Below, one piece after another: positions 36,623-45,140 of a stretch of 64,000 bases of DNA. The first letter of the stretch is position 1. Each line of letters begins with the position of its first letter. The notes under the pieces are model-generated. The model did no database searches, was not told where the DNA came from, and saw only the letters and a program-made list of their open reading frames with translations. Made by a program: the position numbers and the translations under genes. Source of the stretch: Planctomicrobium sp051466335 (GTDB lineage: Bacteria > Planctomycetota > Planctomycetia > Planctomycetales > Planctomycetaceae); assembly GCF_051466335.1 (NCBI RefSeq), contig NZ_CP195793.1, forward strand, positions 2,790,001 to 2,854,000, read 5' to 3'.

Positions 36623-37500
36623 ATGCGAGTCGAACCGCGATCGTCACCTGGTTATTTTTTGATTCCGGTGTCGATCAGCTTGACGAGTCAACTCTGTCTC
36701 CATCGGAACAGGAGAGGCTCAGTCGGTATCGGACTTCGAAGGCCAAACGACAATTCCAGTTTTCACGATGCGTCGGACGGGAGTTATTTGGCCAGATGTT
36801 GTCGATTCCCGCTCGGGAAGTGAGTTGGAATCCCAGCGGGCCTCCGACCATCGCAAATGACAAGGGGAAGCAGACATTTTCGGTCAGCGTCTCGCATTCC
36901 GGTGGATGGACAGTGATCGCCGTGGGGCCTCGAACGGTTGATATCGGTGTCGATATTGAAGTGAGGCATTCTCGATTGAATTGGGACGCGATCGCTACGG
37001 TCGCGCTCGGTTCGGGTGAGAAACTTGAATTTGACATGTGGAACGACGAGCAAAAAAAACGGCTCCTGCCAATGGTTTGGACGATGAAGGAAGCTGCGTT
37101 CAAGGCATTGCGAGGAGTTCAACCGGGAAGCATTCGCGATGTGACATTTTGTCGGGATGAGTTTCGGGAATTATCGGGAAACCTACCCAGGGCGATTTCC
37201 GTTCATGAGCAGAATCAACCCCTCTGCGACAAAGAACGACGAATCAATCAAGAGGGAATTGGGGTATCTTACAACGACGAAGCAGTTGTGGCGTACCCCG
37301 GTTTAGGGACGCTTGTGATTGACGGGTATGGAAGTGGGATGTTGGGGCGGTCGATGCCCGACTGGGGAAGCTTGGCGATCCGTCGACTCGACATCGCTCC
37401 GCGACAAAAGAGCGATTGTAGAGAATATGAAGAATTCGTGAGGGATCTGCGGCTTGTCGGCTTGCCTTATTTCAAGGTGGAGAGATTATTAAAGGTATAG
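36619..37500 (+). CDS. 4'-phosphopantetheinyl transferase, Sfp type (TTG start)
   Basis: A 293-residue enzyme that attaches phosphopantetheine from CoA to carrier-protein serines. Motifs of the Sfp/HetI class are visible: SVSHSGGW, the Mg-binding IGVDIE with Asp112 and Glu114, and WTMKEAAFK with Glu158 and Lys162. The C-terminal about 120 residues exceed the Sfp core. The start is a TTG overlapping the preceding stop in TTGA, with GGAG 7 nt upstream; there is no in-frame ATG until residue 60. Tight coupling to the acyltransferase and proximity to a two-ACP synthase suggest it activates that synthase. Confidence 0.9.
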   Translation: MNASRTAIVTWLFFDSGVDQLDESTLSPSEQERLSRYRTSKAKRQFQFSRCVGRELFGQMLSIPAREVSWNPSGPPTIANDKGKQTFSVSVSHSGGWTVIAVGPRTVDIGVDIEVRHSRLNWDAIATVALGSGEKLEFDMWNDEQKKRLLPMVWTMKEAAFKALRGVQPGSIRDVTFCRDEFRELSGNLPRAISVHEQNQPLCDKERRINQEGIGVSYNDEAVVAYPGLGTLVIDGYGSGMLGRSMPDWGSLAIRRLDIAPRQKSDCREYEEFVRDLRLVGLPYFKVERLLKV

Positions 37501-37627
37501 GGTTTAAGCGTGAGTGGATGATGAGCGGCCGATGAGTGCTGTCTTCTTCACCTGAGGTTTTGGATTTCATCGTGTGACCGAGGATTCCAATCGCATTGCA
37601 CATCCCTAGTTCACTTGAGGAATACAA

Positions 37628-38824
37628 TTGAATCGTTCGATATTACTTGGGTTGCTGACGTTCTCCGCGCTGGTGGCAAGCGTCGTGATCGTGATCCAGA
37701 AAAAGGTTCCAAAAGACCAGTTGGATGCTTTCTTTGCTGAGGGGAAATTTCCAGAGGCTTTGACAATCAAAAGAGCGAGAGTTGCTCACTCAATTGGTGA
37801 AGGTGCGCAGTCTGATGGCGACGTCGAGTTCGAAACGGCTGAACCGATCGAACACACAGACGTCGAGCTCCAGAACGCCATCTCCTCACTCGTGAAACTG
37901 GACCACATTCCTTGGGACACAAATTCCCTGCGAAGTGAGTTTTCAAACCCCACGTCAAGAGCTTGCCAGGTGATTGCTCCCAACTTGCCTGCAAATCCTT
38001 CCCTGCTTGATGCCGAAAAGGTTGATGGAAAACTGGTCAGTCAGTTTTTCTCGGCATTCACTGTCGGTCTGACACTGGACGCTTCGGCACGAGCAAAAAT
38101 GAATGGCATCATCAAGGTGCCTGTTGAGAGCTATTTGTCGAAACACCAATTGATTATTCAGCCTGAACTGTGTCGAACTCGAGAAGGCGAGTTCATCTTC
38201 ACCGGGAATGTTCGAGGAGCATTTGTCTCGAAAGTCAGCCGGAACACGACGGAAGATGCTCATCAAATGATTCGAGATGCCGTCAAGAGTTTTCGGATTT
38301 TGGGCGTTGTTCCCGGTGCACAGGACGGTGTGACCGGGGCGTCACTCCCCAGAACTCTGGTGATGGCATTTGGGTATTCAAGACAGCGATTTGATGAGTC
38401 GAGCGCTTTTCGCACGGTTGATGAGGAAGAGTTCGAACTGATTTTCCTCCACTTACTGCCGAAGCAGGAAAGTCAATTCAAGCCGTCACTCGCGGTCTTT
38501 GTGACAACGGATGGACGAACGAATTTGCAGGAGCTGGATATTCGAGATTCTGCTATTCGTAGTAACGACGCATCGGTGACAGCCTCGATCATGTTCCGCG
38601 ACTTCACATTGTTGGGAGTCTATCCGGCGAATCCAGTCGTGACCGGACTTACCAATCAGTCTCGAAGTTCTGTGAGTGTGGATGACTTGCGCCGTAAGAT
38701 CGATGGTTCAGAGGCCGCTGAGGCAACGGTCTTAGGGCAATTGCTGGATTCGATGCATTCTTTGCCGGGATTCTCCCAATCAATAGGGACGCAGGGGGCA
38801 GAGACCGCTTTCGGCAAGCGGTGA
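37628..38824 (+). CDS. Membrane-anchored or exported protein of unknown function (TTG start)
   Basis: A 398-residue protein with one N-terminal hydrophobic segment (ILLGLLTFSALVASVVIVI) followed by KK, so it is either anchored with the bulk outside or secreted. No domain is recognised; the rest is mixed alpha/beta with no repeats. GAGG lies 7 nt before the TTG at 37628, and no better ATG exists nearby. It follows the phosphopantetheinyl transferase by 127 nt on the same strand and ends 38 nt before a strong terminator, so it may be the last gene of the synthase cluster. Its role there is unknown. Confidence 0.75.
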   Translation: MNRSILLGLLTFSALVASVVIVIQKKVPKDQLDAFFAEGKFPEALTIKRARVAHSIGEGAQSDGDVEFETAEPIEHTDVELQNAISSLVKLDHIPWDTNSLRSEFSNPTSRACQVIAPNLPANPSLLDAEKVDGKLVSQFFSAFTVGLTLDASARAKMNGIIKVPVESYLSKHQLIIQPELCRTREGEFIFTGNVRGAFVSKVSRNTTEDAHQMIRDAVKSFRILGVVPGAQDGVTGASLPRTLVMAFGYSRQRFDESSAFRTVDEEEFELIFLHLLPKQESQFKPSLAVFVTTDGRTNLQELDIRDSAIRSNDASVTASIMFRDFTLLGVYPANPVVTGLTNQSRSSVSVDDLRRKIDGSEAAEATVLGQLLDSMHSLPGFSQSIGTQGAETAFGKR

Positions 38825-38862
38825 CCCTCATTAAGGATTTATGATTTGATTTGGATCGATTT

Positions 38863-38899
38863 CCCCGGAACTGTGCAACACGGTTCCGGGGTATTTTTT
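38863..38899 (+). terminator. Intrinsic terminator ending the synthase-side transcription unit
   Basis: Stem CCCCGGAAC (38863-38871) with GTTCCGGGG (38883-38891), 11-nt loop, then TA and six T. Confidence 0.88.
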
Positions 38900-39200
38900 A
38901 TCCATGCCACTTCCTGATGGGTCAATGAACACACTTTGAGACGCCATACAGCGATCGGAATAGTTTTCGTTTTCCTCCCAGCTCGCCAAAAGCAATCACT
39001 TTTGAAATTCTTCAAAGTTCAGAAATGCACAAATCTTACGAAACCTTTCCAGAATCCGAGTGTTGAATTGGATAGGAGTGACACTACGTTTTGCTCTGGT
39101 CCACAATCATCCCCTTAAGACTGCCGAATTGACCGGACAAAGAGGGGGCCAAGATGGTGAATTTCGGGTATCGCTTTAACAGAAAACAGGGAGAGAAGAG
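38900..39200. other. Intergenic region upstream of the Gly-rich exported protein
   Basis: About 300 nt after the terminator. It must hold the promoter of the gene at 39201, whose ribosome binding site GGGAG lies 6-8 nt before the ATG. A 60-codon frame with a TTG start runs through it but looks spurious. Nothing else seen. Confidence 0.5.
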
Positions 39201-39986
39201 ATGCTGAATCGACTTAAAGTTGTCGGTACACTGGCTTTGATGGTGATGACTGCAGCTCCTGTGATGGCGCAGGGCCCGGGTGGAGGCGGTCGCGGTGGAT
39301 TTGGTGGGGGTTTTGGAGGCGGTTTCGGGGGCGGTTCGCCTTATCGACTGCTCTCAAACTCAGCTGTTCAGGAAGATTTGGGGTTGAACGCAGAGCAGAA
39401 AGCCAAAGCAACTGCTCTCCTCGAAGAATATCAGAAAGCATCCCGACCTGCAGAAGGGCAACGTCCTTCGTTCAATCGCGAAGAATTCCAGAATCTTTCA
39501 GAAGAACAACGCCGTGAACGATTCCAGGAAATGGCTAAGGAAGGACAGGCCCGAGCTGCAAAATTGAACGAAGAATTCAAGCCAAAATTTGCGGCAGTTC
39601 TCGACGAAGTTCAACTCCAGCGTCTCCAGCAGATCACATGGCGCAGCCAGGGATCACGCGTTGTTCTTGACGAAGAATTCGCAAAGGCCCTCGGACTCAG
39701 CGACGAGCAGAAAGCCAAGATTGCAGCGATCTACGCACCATCACGCGAAGGCTTCGGTCGTGGTGAACAAGGTGGATCGGCTGAAGATCGCCGTGCTCGT
39801 CGTGAAAAGCAAGTTGCCGAGGTGAAGGCAGTTCTGACAGATGCTCAGAAGACTCAGCATGACGAACTCCTCGGTGCAGAATTCGACGTTTCCAAGCTCC
39901 GCCCAGAAGGTGGACGCGGCCCAGGTGGACGTGAAGGCGGCCCAGGCGGACGTGGTCCAGGTGGACGCGGCGGCCAGAACATCTAA
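39201..39986 (+). CDS. Exported Gly-rich protein with LTXXQ/Spy-like repeats
   Basis: A 261-residue protein with a clear signal peptide (cut after APVMAQ), then a Gly/Phe-rich stretch (GGFGGGFGGGFGGG) and a helical, highly charged body. Three helix motifs of LTXXQ type recur: LGLNAEQKAKATALL near 65, LGLSDEQKAKIAAIY near 165 and LTDAQKTQHDELL near 210. The C-terminus is a Gly/Arg/Pro repeat (GGRGPGG). This resembles Spy/CpxP-like periplasmic proteins that are common in planctomycetes; chaperone or metal-response roles are known for Spy but not shown here. It is monocistronic, ending in a terminator at 40114. Confidence 0.82.
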   Translation: MLNRLKVVGTLALMVMTAAPVMAQGPGGGGRGGFGGGFGGGFGGGSPYRLLSNSAVQEDLGLNAEQKAKATALLEEYQKASRPAEGQRPSFNREEFQNLSEEQRRERFQEMAKEGQARAAKLNEEFKPKFAAVLDEVQLQRLQQITWRSQGSRVVLDEEFAKALGLSDEQKAKIAAIYAPSREGFGRGEQGGSAEDRRARREKQVAEVKAVLTDAQKTQHDELLGAEFDVSKLRPEGGRGPGGREGGPGGRGPGGRGGQNI

Positions 39987-40113
39987 TCCCTGACCTAGGC
40001 CGATGCGGACTGGTTTGAGCAGTTCAAACCGGTCGAGTGGCGAATTGAACTTGCCTTGCAAATCGTCCCTCGACGAGAAGCTTGCGAGCAAATTCGGATC
40101 GGTTCAAAAAATC

Positions 40114-40152
40114 AGCCTTCGTTCTCATTTGAGGACGAAGGCTTTTTGTTTT
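40114..40152 (+). terminator. Intrinsic terminator after the Gly-rich exported protein
   Basis: Stem AGCCTTCGT with ACGAAGGCT, extended by CTC/GAG around a 4-nt loop with one internal mismatch, followed by a T-rich tract (CTTTTTGTTTT). Confidence 0.85.
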
Positions 40153-40203
40153 ATGGCAGCAACATTTGGTCGTTTCCTGGCGAGAATCTTCCTCGCTGGA
40201 TCA

Positions 40204-40671
40204 CTACTTCCTTTTCTTTTTGGTGACTGGCATCGAACCCTCAAGAGGAAAGTCAAACCGAGAACTTTGACGGTCGGTCAGATTCGCTGAGAGCGTTGTA
40301 TTCTTGTTGTACTCTGGCGGGATCGTTTCAGCCTGCCCTTTGTTTTTGATCGGGTCGTCAGAGTCCTTATCTGCTTCCACATACGTGGTGATCGTGACGG
40401 CGTGGGTTCCGGCCACTGCTCCTGATTCGCCTTGGCCATATGTGAGCACGTATTCACCTTCGGCGTTCGTCTTTCCAGATGAAAGCCTTTTTCCAACTGG
40501 GGTAAAGATCACCATCGCTCCTTCAACAGGAGTGCCATTGAGGGTCACCTTGCCCCGTACTGGAATCAGGTCCACTCCGGAAGTTGGTCCCCCGCAGCCA
40601 GTCAGACTGGGAATGCAAACGGCACCGACAACCAGGATCGCTCTGAAGGTTTTTGACTGGAATCTGTGCAT
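40204..40671 (-). CDS. Lipoprotein with transthyretin-like/carboxypeptidase-regulatory fold
   Basis: A 155-residue lipoprotein: hydrophobic signal then lipobox LTGC with Cys26. The mature part reads PVRGKVTLNGTPVEGAMVIFTPVG...GKTNAEGEYVLTYG...GAVAGTHAVTITTY, the beta-sandwich pattern of carboxypeptidase-regulatory-like domains that is very frequent in planctomycete surface lipoproteins next to DUF1559 genes. Function unknown. GGGGA precedes the ATG by 5-7 nt. The DUF1559 gene lies 297 nt upstream on the same strand. Confidence 0.85.
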   Translation of the reverse strand: MHRFQSKTFRAILVVGAVCIPSLTGCGGPTSGVDLIPVRGKVTLNGTPVEGAMVIFTPVGKRLSSGKTNAEGEYVLTYGQGESGAVAGTHAVTITTYVEADKDSDDPIKNKGQAETIPPEYNKNTTLSANLTDRQSSRFDFPLEGSMPVTKKKRK

Positions 40672-40968
40672 CGAAGATCCCCAACATGGAGTTGTTGATG
40701 TGTTGCAAAATGATGAGTGCTTTTGAAGAACGACGCGACTCTCGAACGGTGAAGTGACCCGATATTTCCAAGCAGGGAAGCTAGAACGAATGCGAATCCT
40801 TGTTCATTGATGGTATCTGTTGTCTCACTGGTCACCGCCGGTGAACTGAACACTGAGGGCATCGGGATGAGCCGCTGTTTCAGGGGAGTGTGGCGGCGAA
40901 TGCTGGTGATCGCTTGTTCGAACGCTGCGTTGATCACCCCCGGAGCGCGACACACGGTCAGCGGAGCT

Positions 40969-41934
40969 CTAGAATTCGCCGAGTATCTGCCCATCTGACT
41001 TTTGACCGAGGAGCATGTAGGTGACTCCACTGGTGTTCTCGCTGAGAAAGCGAACTGAGCCATCACCCATGACAAAGTGAACTCCACCTACGTGCATGCT
41101 GCTCGCTGCGTTTGTGCTCGCACTGGGGTCAGAGATATTCGTGGCATTCACAAGCCAGTCCGGGTTGTTGTCTGCTCGCACCAGATTGCCATACTTATTG
41201 CCGACGTTCTTCGCTCCTGTCGTTCCATCAGTTTTACCTGCCCAGATCGAACCGCGACGGGTTTCGGAATCGCCTCCGTCTGAACGGCGTTCGGTCACCA
41301 TCAGGGAGTTGCTGAGACCGTCGGTGACATCGCGAATGCGCACTGCGCTGTTGTACCAGAACATGCCGCGAGTGTTGTCGGCATCGATTTCCACATACTC
41401 AACGCTTCCGCTTCCGTAGATTCCGGGATAGTTGGACTTGCCGTGTCCGATGGAGCCTCCGTCGCCACCCATCGCGGTCGCTGTGACAATGGCTGGTGCT
41501 GGATCTGAAGGACAGAGAAAGATTGGAATGATCGTTTTTGTCAGGGCGTTGGGGGCAGATGGAAAGTTATTTCCGTTCGGGCTCAACTGCTGATAGAGCG
41601 GCGCCTGATCAATAAATGGCAGGCAGAACACTGTCCAGCCCCAGCCCCCTTTGACTGCCGTCCGGCCTGGCTCAGAGTCACCGGGCGCGTAGGCAGTTCC
41701 ATTCGCTCGCATTGCGAGTGAGCCAGGTGGAAAGGTGTTGTGAGTATCGTGATAGTTGTGGAGAGCCAGTCCGAGTTGTTTGAGGTTGTTTTTGCATTGC
41801 GAACGTCGAGCAGCCTCGCGTGCCTGCTGAACCGCGAGAAGCAGTAGGGCGATAAGGACCGCGATGATCGCAATCACGACGAGGAGTTCAATCAGGGTGA
41901 AGCCTCGGCGGGTAATCATTGAATTCGGAATCAT
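40969..41934 (-). CDS. DUF1559 family protein with type IV pilin-like N-terminus
   Basis: A 321-residue protein with a prepilin leader and methylation motif (RRGFTLIELLVVIAIIAVLIALL), so it should be processed by a prepilin peptidase and inserted or exported through a pseudopilus route. The body starts with AVQQAREAARRSQCKNNLKQLGLALHNYHD, and the C-terminal HVGGVHFVMGDGSVRFLS is the H-x9-DG signature of the DUF1559 (SBP_bac_10) family, which is greatly expanded in planctomycetes. Role unknown. A second ATG at 41919 directly precedes ITRRGFTL and is an alternative start. Confidence 0.92.
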   Translation of the reverse strand: MIPNSMITRRGFTLIELLVVIAIIAVLIALLLLAVQQAREAARRSQCKNNLKQLGLALHNYHDTHNTFPPGSLAMRANGTAYAPGDSEPGRTAVKGGWGWTVFCLPFIDQAPLYQQLSPNGNNFPSAPNALTKTIIPIFLCPSDPAPAIVTATAMGGDGGSIGHGKSNYPGIYGSGSVEYVEIDADNTRGMFWYNSAVRIRDVTDGLSNSLMVTERRSDGGDSETRRGSIWAGKTDGTTGAKNVGNKYGNLVRADNNPDWLVNATNISDPSASTNAASSMHVGGVHFVMGDGSVRFLSENTSGVTYMLLGQKSDGQILGEF

Positions 41935-42041
41935 GATGGCTTTCTGTTATTGAATGCGGCGCGTACCGCGATCCCAGATACGCATGAATATTTTCAAGGA
42001 ATCAAAACCTGAAGAGAGTTGTTGAGCGAATCGAAGTCGTC

Positions 42042-43643
42042 TTAGCGTTTTCGGACTTCAAAGATCCTGTTCGTTCCACTCATTTCAAAGGTCACCACGA
42101 GCAGTGGTTGACCATTTGGGCTGTCAGTTGCCGCGATGAACAGGACCCCTTCTGGCCCAATGTCACTCGGAGTTCCTTCAAAATTACTGGTGTTAATGTA
42201 GTCTTCGAGAACTGGTGCGCGGGGGTCGCGGAGGTTGTACATCAGTACGCTTCCCATGCGTTCCATTGCGATGAACGCGTAGGGACATTCATCGATCAGT
42301 CCGATTGCAACGGATTCTGGCTCACACCCTTTGGCTGGGCTTCGTGCGTCGAGTCCGATGCCCGGGTAATTCGAATTAAAGAAGAGCGGGTGCTTCTCAG
42401 CCGTCAACCGTTCGAACTCGTCTCCGCTGTCGTAGATGAGTCTTGCGTCATCTGTCCAAATTGTGAATGAGCGTCCCCCAGGGACGAAAAGCTCTTCGAA
42501 TTGTCCATCTCCATCGTGGTCGCCGAAAGCTGCGGAAACCTTGAGTCGTCCCAGGTTTTCCGGGAGTTGCAGCGTCTCAGCGTCAGGAAATGCGTTCCGG
42601 TTCAGTTGGAGGTCTGCGACTCGGATCTCTTCCGGGAGAGCTTCAAAATTGCGTAGCTCCCCTTCATTCGCTGTGATCAGATAGGTCTGTCCGCCCACTT
42701 GAAAATTGGCGATTCCATCGGGCTGATACATCCCATGAATCGGCCAGTTACGAATGTTGATTCCACCGTCCTCATCACTGACGTCAATCGCGTTATGAGG
42801 GAGTCGGTGGTCCTTGAATCCCAATCCTTGCAGATGGGTAATCTGCTTCGATTCAATGTCCAGAATCGCGATGGCGTTCGCTTCCTGACATGTCACCCAA
42901 GCGGTTTTTGAATCTGGAGAGACGGTGATGTATTCCGGTTCGATATCCTGTGCGACTGTTTCTGCTTTGGCGAAAATCCGGATTGTTTGCGAGAGGGCTT
43001 CTCGCTGCGAGTTAAATTGTTCGAATCCAACATCGGTCACGTCACTCTGCGTGACGTTTCTCAATCCTCGCGAGACATCGATGATGCTGATCGATCCAAT
43101 CGGATCGATCGAGTAGTCGCTGCTCGGCTCCCCTTCGTTGGCGACCAGCAAACTCTTGCCATTCGGACTGAATGTGAGCATGTCTGGCTCAAAGCCGACT
43201 TGAACTCTATTGAATGAGACGCCTGCGGCATCAAAGAACAAGACGTTTCCTTGGACTCCCTTTTCAAGTTTCATCACCGAAACGGCAATCATTCCATTTT
43301 TGATGTTCACTGAGGTGGGTCGGCCCTCCGCCGAGAGGTCGACGCTTTTCACAATGCGAGGAGAGTGTGGATGGGAGAGGTCCACAATATCCAGTGAATT
43401 CGCCACCCCGTTGACCGTGAACAGATGCTTGGACTGTGAATCAAATGCCGAGATTTCGGCACCTGAGTTCGGGCCGTGTTCATACACTGAGATGGGGACA
43501 AGTTCGAAGTTCGACTGGCCCGATCGAGTTTGATTGGGGTGATCTGCGCTTGCAGTTTGTAGTGCAGCGAGTGATGTGAAAACGGCCAGCGCGACAAACA
43601 GCGTTCTCCCGGAAAACAGCTTGTTTGGTTTCGGCGTGTTCAT
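42042..43643 (-). CDS. Exported choice-of-anchor I / beta-propeller-like protein
   Basis: A 533-residue protein with a signal peptide (LFVALAVFTSLAALQTASA). The body has repeated propeller-like strands: AEISAFDSQSKHLFTVNGVANSLDIVDL, FEPDMLTFSPNGKSLLVANEGEPS, IEPEYITVSPDSKTAWVTCQEANAIAILD and YLITANEGELR, matching the choice-of-anchor I family, related to esterase-like phytase and mesenchyme surface glycoprotein. A calcium-like loop DHDGDGQFEEL is present. The usual C-terminal anchor is absent, so it is probably secreted or periplasmic. The frame is open to 43757 but the ATG at 43643 gives the signal peptide. Function unknown. Confidence 0.85.
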   Translation of the reverse strand: MNTPKPNKLFSGRTLFVALAVFTSLAALQTASADHPNQTRSGQSNFELVPISVYEHGPNSGAEISAFDSQSKHLFTVNGVANSLDIVDLSHPHSPRIVKSVDLSAEGRPTSVNIKNGMIAVSVMKLEKGVQGNVLFFDAAGVSFNRVQVGFEPDMLTFSPNGKSLLVANEGEPSSDYSIDPIGSISIIDVSRGLRNVTQSDVTDVGFEQFNSQREALSQTIRIFAKAETVAQDIEPEYITVSPDSKTAWVTCQEANAIAILDIESKQITHLQGLGFKDHRLPHNAIDVSDEDGGINIRNWPIHGMYQPDGIANFQVGGQTYLITANEGELRNFEALPEEIRVADLQLNRNAFPDAETLQLPENLGRLKVSAAFGDHDGDGQFEELFVPGGRSFTIWTDDARLIYDSGDEFERLTAEKHPLFFNSNYPGIGLDARSPAKGCEPESVAIGLIDECPYAFIAMERMGSVLMYNLRDPRAPVLEDYINTSNFEGTPSDIGPEGVLFIAATDSPNGQPLLVVTFEMSGTNRIFEVRKR

Positions 43644-44223
43644 GTCAAAATTTCCAATTGCACTGTGTCGAGTCAATGATCTGTGTGACAAACAACAGAA
43701 TCGTTCATTGCACCTGAAATGACTACGGCAAATGAAACTGGATTTCTCAGGACTCACTGGCTGAGTCCATCTTGTTTTGGTGTTGTCTTCAAAGCTGGCG
43801 GGTAATATGGAATGTTAAGATGAAGAAATCTTTAAGATTCCGTGAGTTCTTCGTAAGCACTTCCAGAAATCCCCTGCGTTGCCTGCCCGAGTACTCCTGC
43901 CTCGTTCAAAACAGCGACCGCTACAGGCAGCCTAAAACGTTCACGAGATTGAGAGTTCCACGCAATGCACGATGGAGTCTGGTCAGAGTCGACAACGAAT
44001 CTTGAGATCACTTTGTAAGGAGGTGGATTCAAGGGAGGCCTGCTCTGGTGAAATCGTCGTCATTGTCGTCATCAGGTTATGACCGACCCCGATGTGGAAA
44101 TCGTGCGACCTGAATCCATCAATGTTGATTCAATCTGTCGAATCAGGTATTCATATGTGAAATCGATTTCATTGTTGAAATCTGTGGCGATTGATGTCAT
44201 TTCAGCAGAAGGGGTGCGGATTA
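43644..44223. other. Divergent intergenic region upstream of the IclR gene
   Basis: 580 nt between divergent genes. It includes a 12-bp perfect palindrome GAAATCGATTTC at 44159-44170, 53 nt before the IclR start. Two plus-strand frames (43772-44005 and 44079-44285) have no family support. No RNA gene or repeat seen. Confidence 0.45.
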
Positions 44224-44994
44224 ATGGCGGAAGACGCGGTGAAGTCGACCGTTCCGACCCTTCAGCGGGGAATGGAGATCCTTGAATTTCTCGGCCGCAC
44301 GTCCGGTGCAAAGTCGATCGCGGAGATCTCCGAACAACTCGGGTATCCGACCGCATCAGTATTCAGAATCACCCAGGAGTTCGCGGGACTTGGATACCTT
44401 CTTCGGGACCCAGTCACGAAGAGATTCTCGCTTACAAATAAATTTCTGCTTCTGGGGCAACCACAAAACGCCAGTCGCGGGTTTGTTGAATCGGCCCTGA
44501 CGGCGATGCGCAAGATTCATCGGGCCACTCGAGAGACGGTTCAGCTGTGTTGTCTGGTCGAGACACAGGTCGTCATACTTGAGCAGCTGATCTCTACGCA
44601 CCCTTTCAAATATTCCGCGCAGCTTGGTGCTCGATGCCCTGCATTCAGCTCTGCACCGGGGAAAGCGATCATTGCCATGCTTCCGCCAGATGAGCAGGAA
44701 GAGGTGATTTCCCGGATTCGCTTCAAGAAGTACACAGAATCAACACTTCACAAACCGGCGTTGTTTCGATCTGAAATCAATCGCGTGGCTGAGATGAGAT
44801 ATGCCGTTGACCGTTCGGAGGGATTAGAGGGAATTCACTGTGTTGCGACTCCCCTGCTCGATCGAAATGGCTATCCGATTGGAGCCATTACGATCGCTGG
44901 CCCCTCCTCAAGGATTCCGGAAGTCGATTTTGCAAGCATTGGGGAGTTCATGAGGACGGTCGTGGGAGACTCTCAGGATGATTTCCAAGAATGA
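44224..44994 (+). CDS. IclR family transcriptional regulator
   Basis: A 256-residue regulator. Residues about 8-70 are the winged helix (VPTLQRGMEILEFLG, SIAEISEQLGYPTASVFRITQEFAGLGYLLRD) and 80-250 the GAF-like effector domain (QLGARCPAFSSAPGKAIIAMLP, EGIHCVATPLLDRNGYPIGAITIAGP). These are the family signatures. The effector is unknown; relatives control small-molecule catabolism. AGGGGT about 8 nt before the ATG supports 44224 over the in-frame start at 44191. It is 146 nt upstream of the DUF1549/DUF1553 gene on the same strand and may regulate it or share its transcript. Confidence 0.93.
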   Translation: MAEDAVKSTVPTLQRGMEILEFLGRTSGAKSIAEISEQLGYPTASVFRITQEFAGLGYLLRDPVTKRFSLTNKFLLLGQPQNASRGFVESALTAMRKIHRATRETVQLCCLVETQVVILEQLISTHPFKYSAQLGARCPAFSSAPGKAIIAMLPPDEQEEVISRIRFKKYTESTLHKPALFRSEINRVAEMRYAVDRSEGLEGIHCVATPLLDRNGYPIGAITIAGPSSRIPEVDFASIGEFMRTVVGDSQDDFQE

Positions 44995-45140
44995 GGTTGG
45001 GATATCGCGGCGGTTGGACACGGCACGTCGAATTTGCAGCGTTTCCCACTGCCCGACATTCGGGGTTTTTGTTCAGCTTGAGTGCAACGGTTTCGGGCAG
45101 GCTCCGATCAATTCGCGTTCAAATTCAATGAGGGTTCGTG

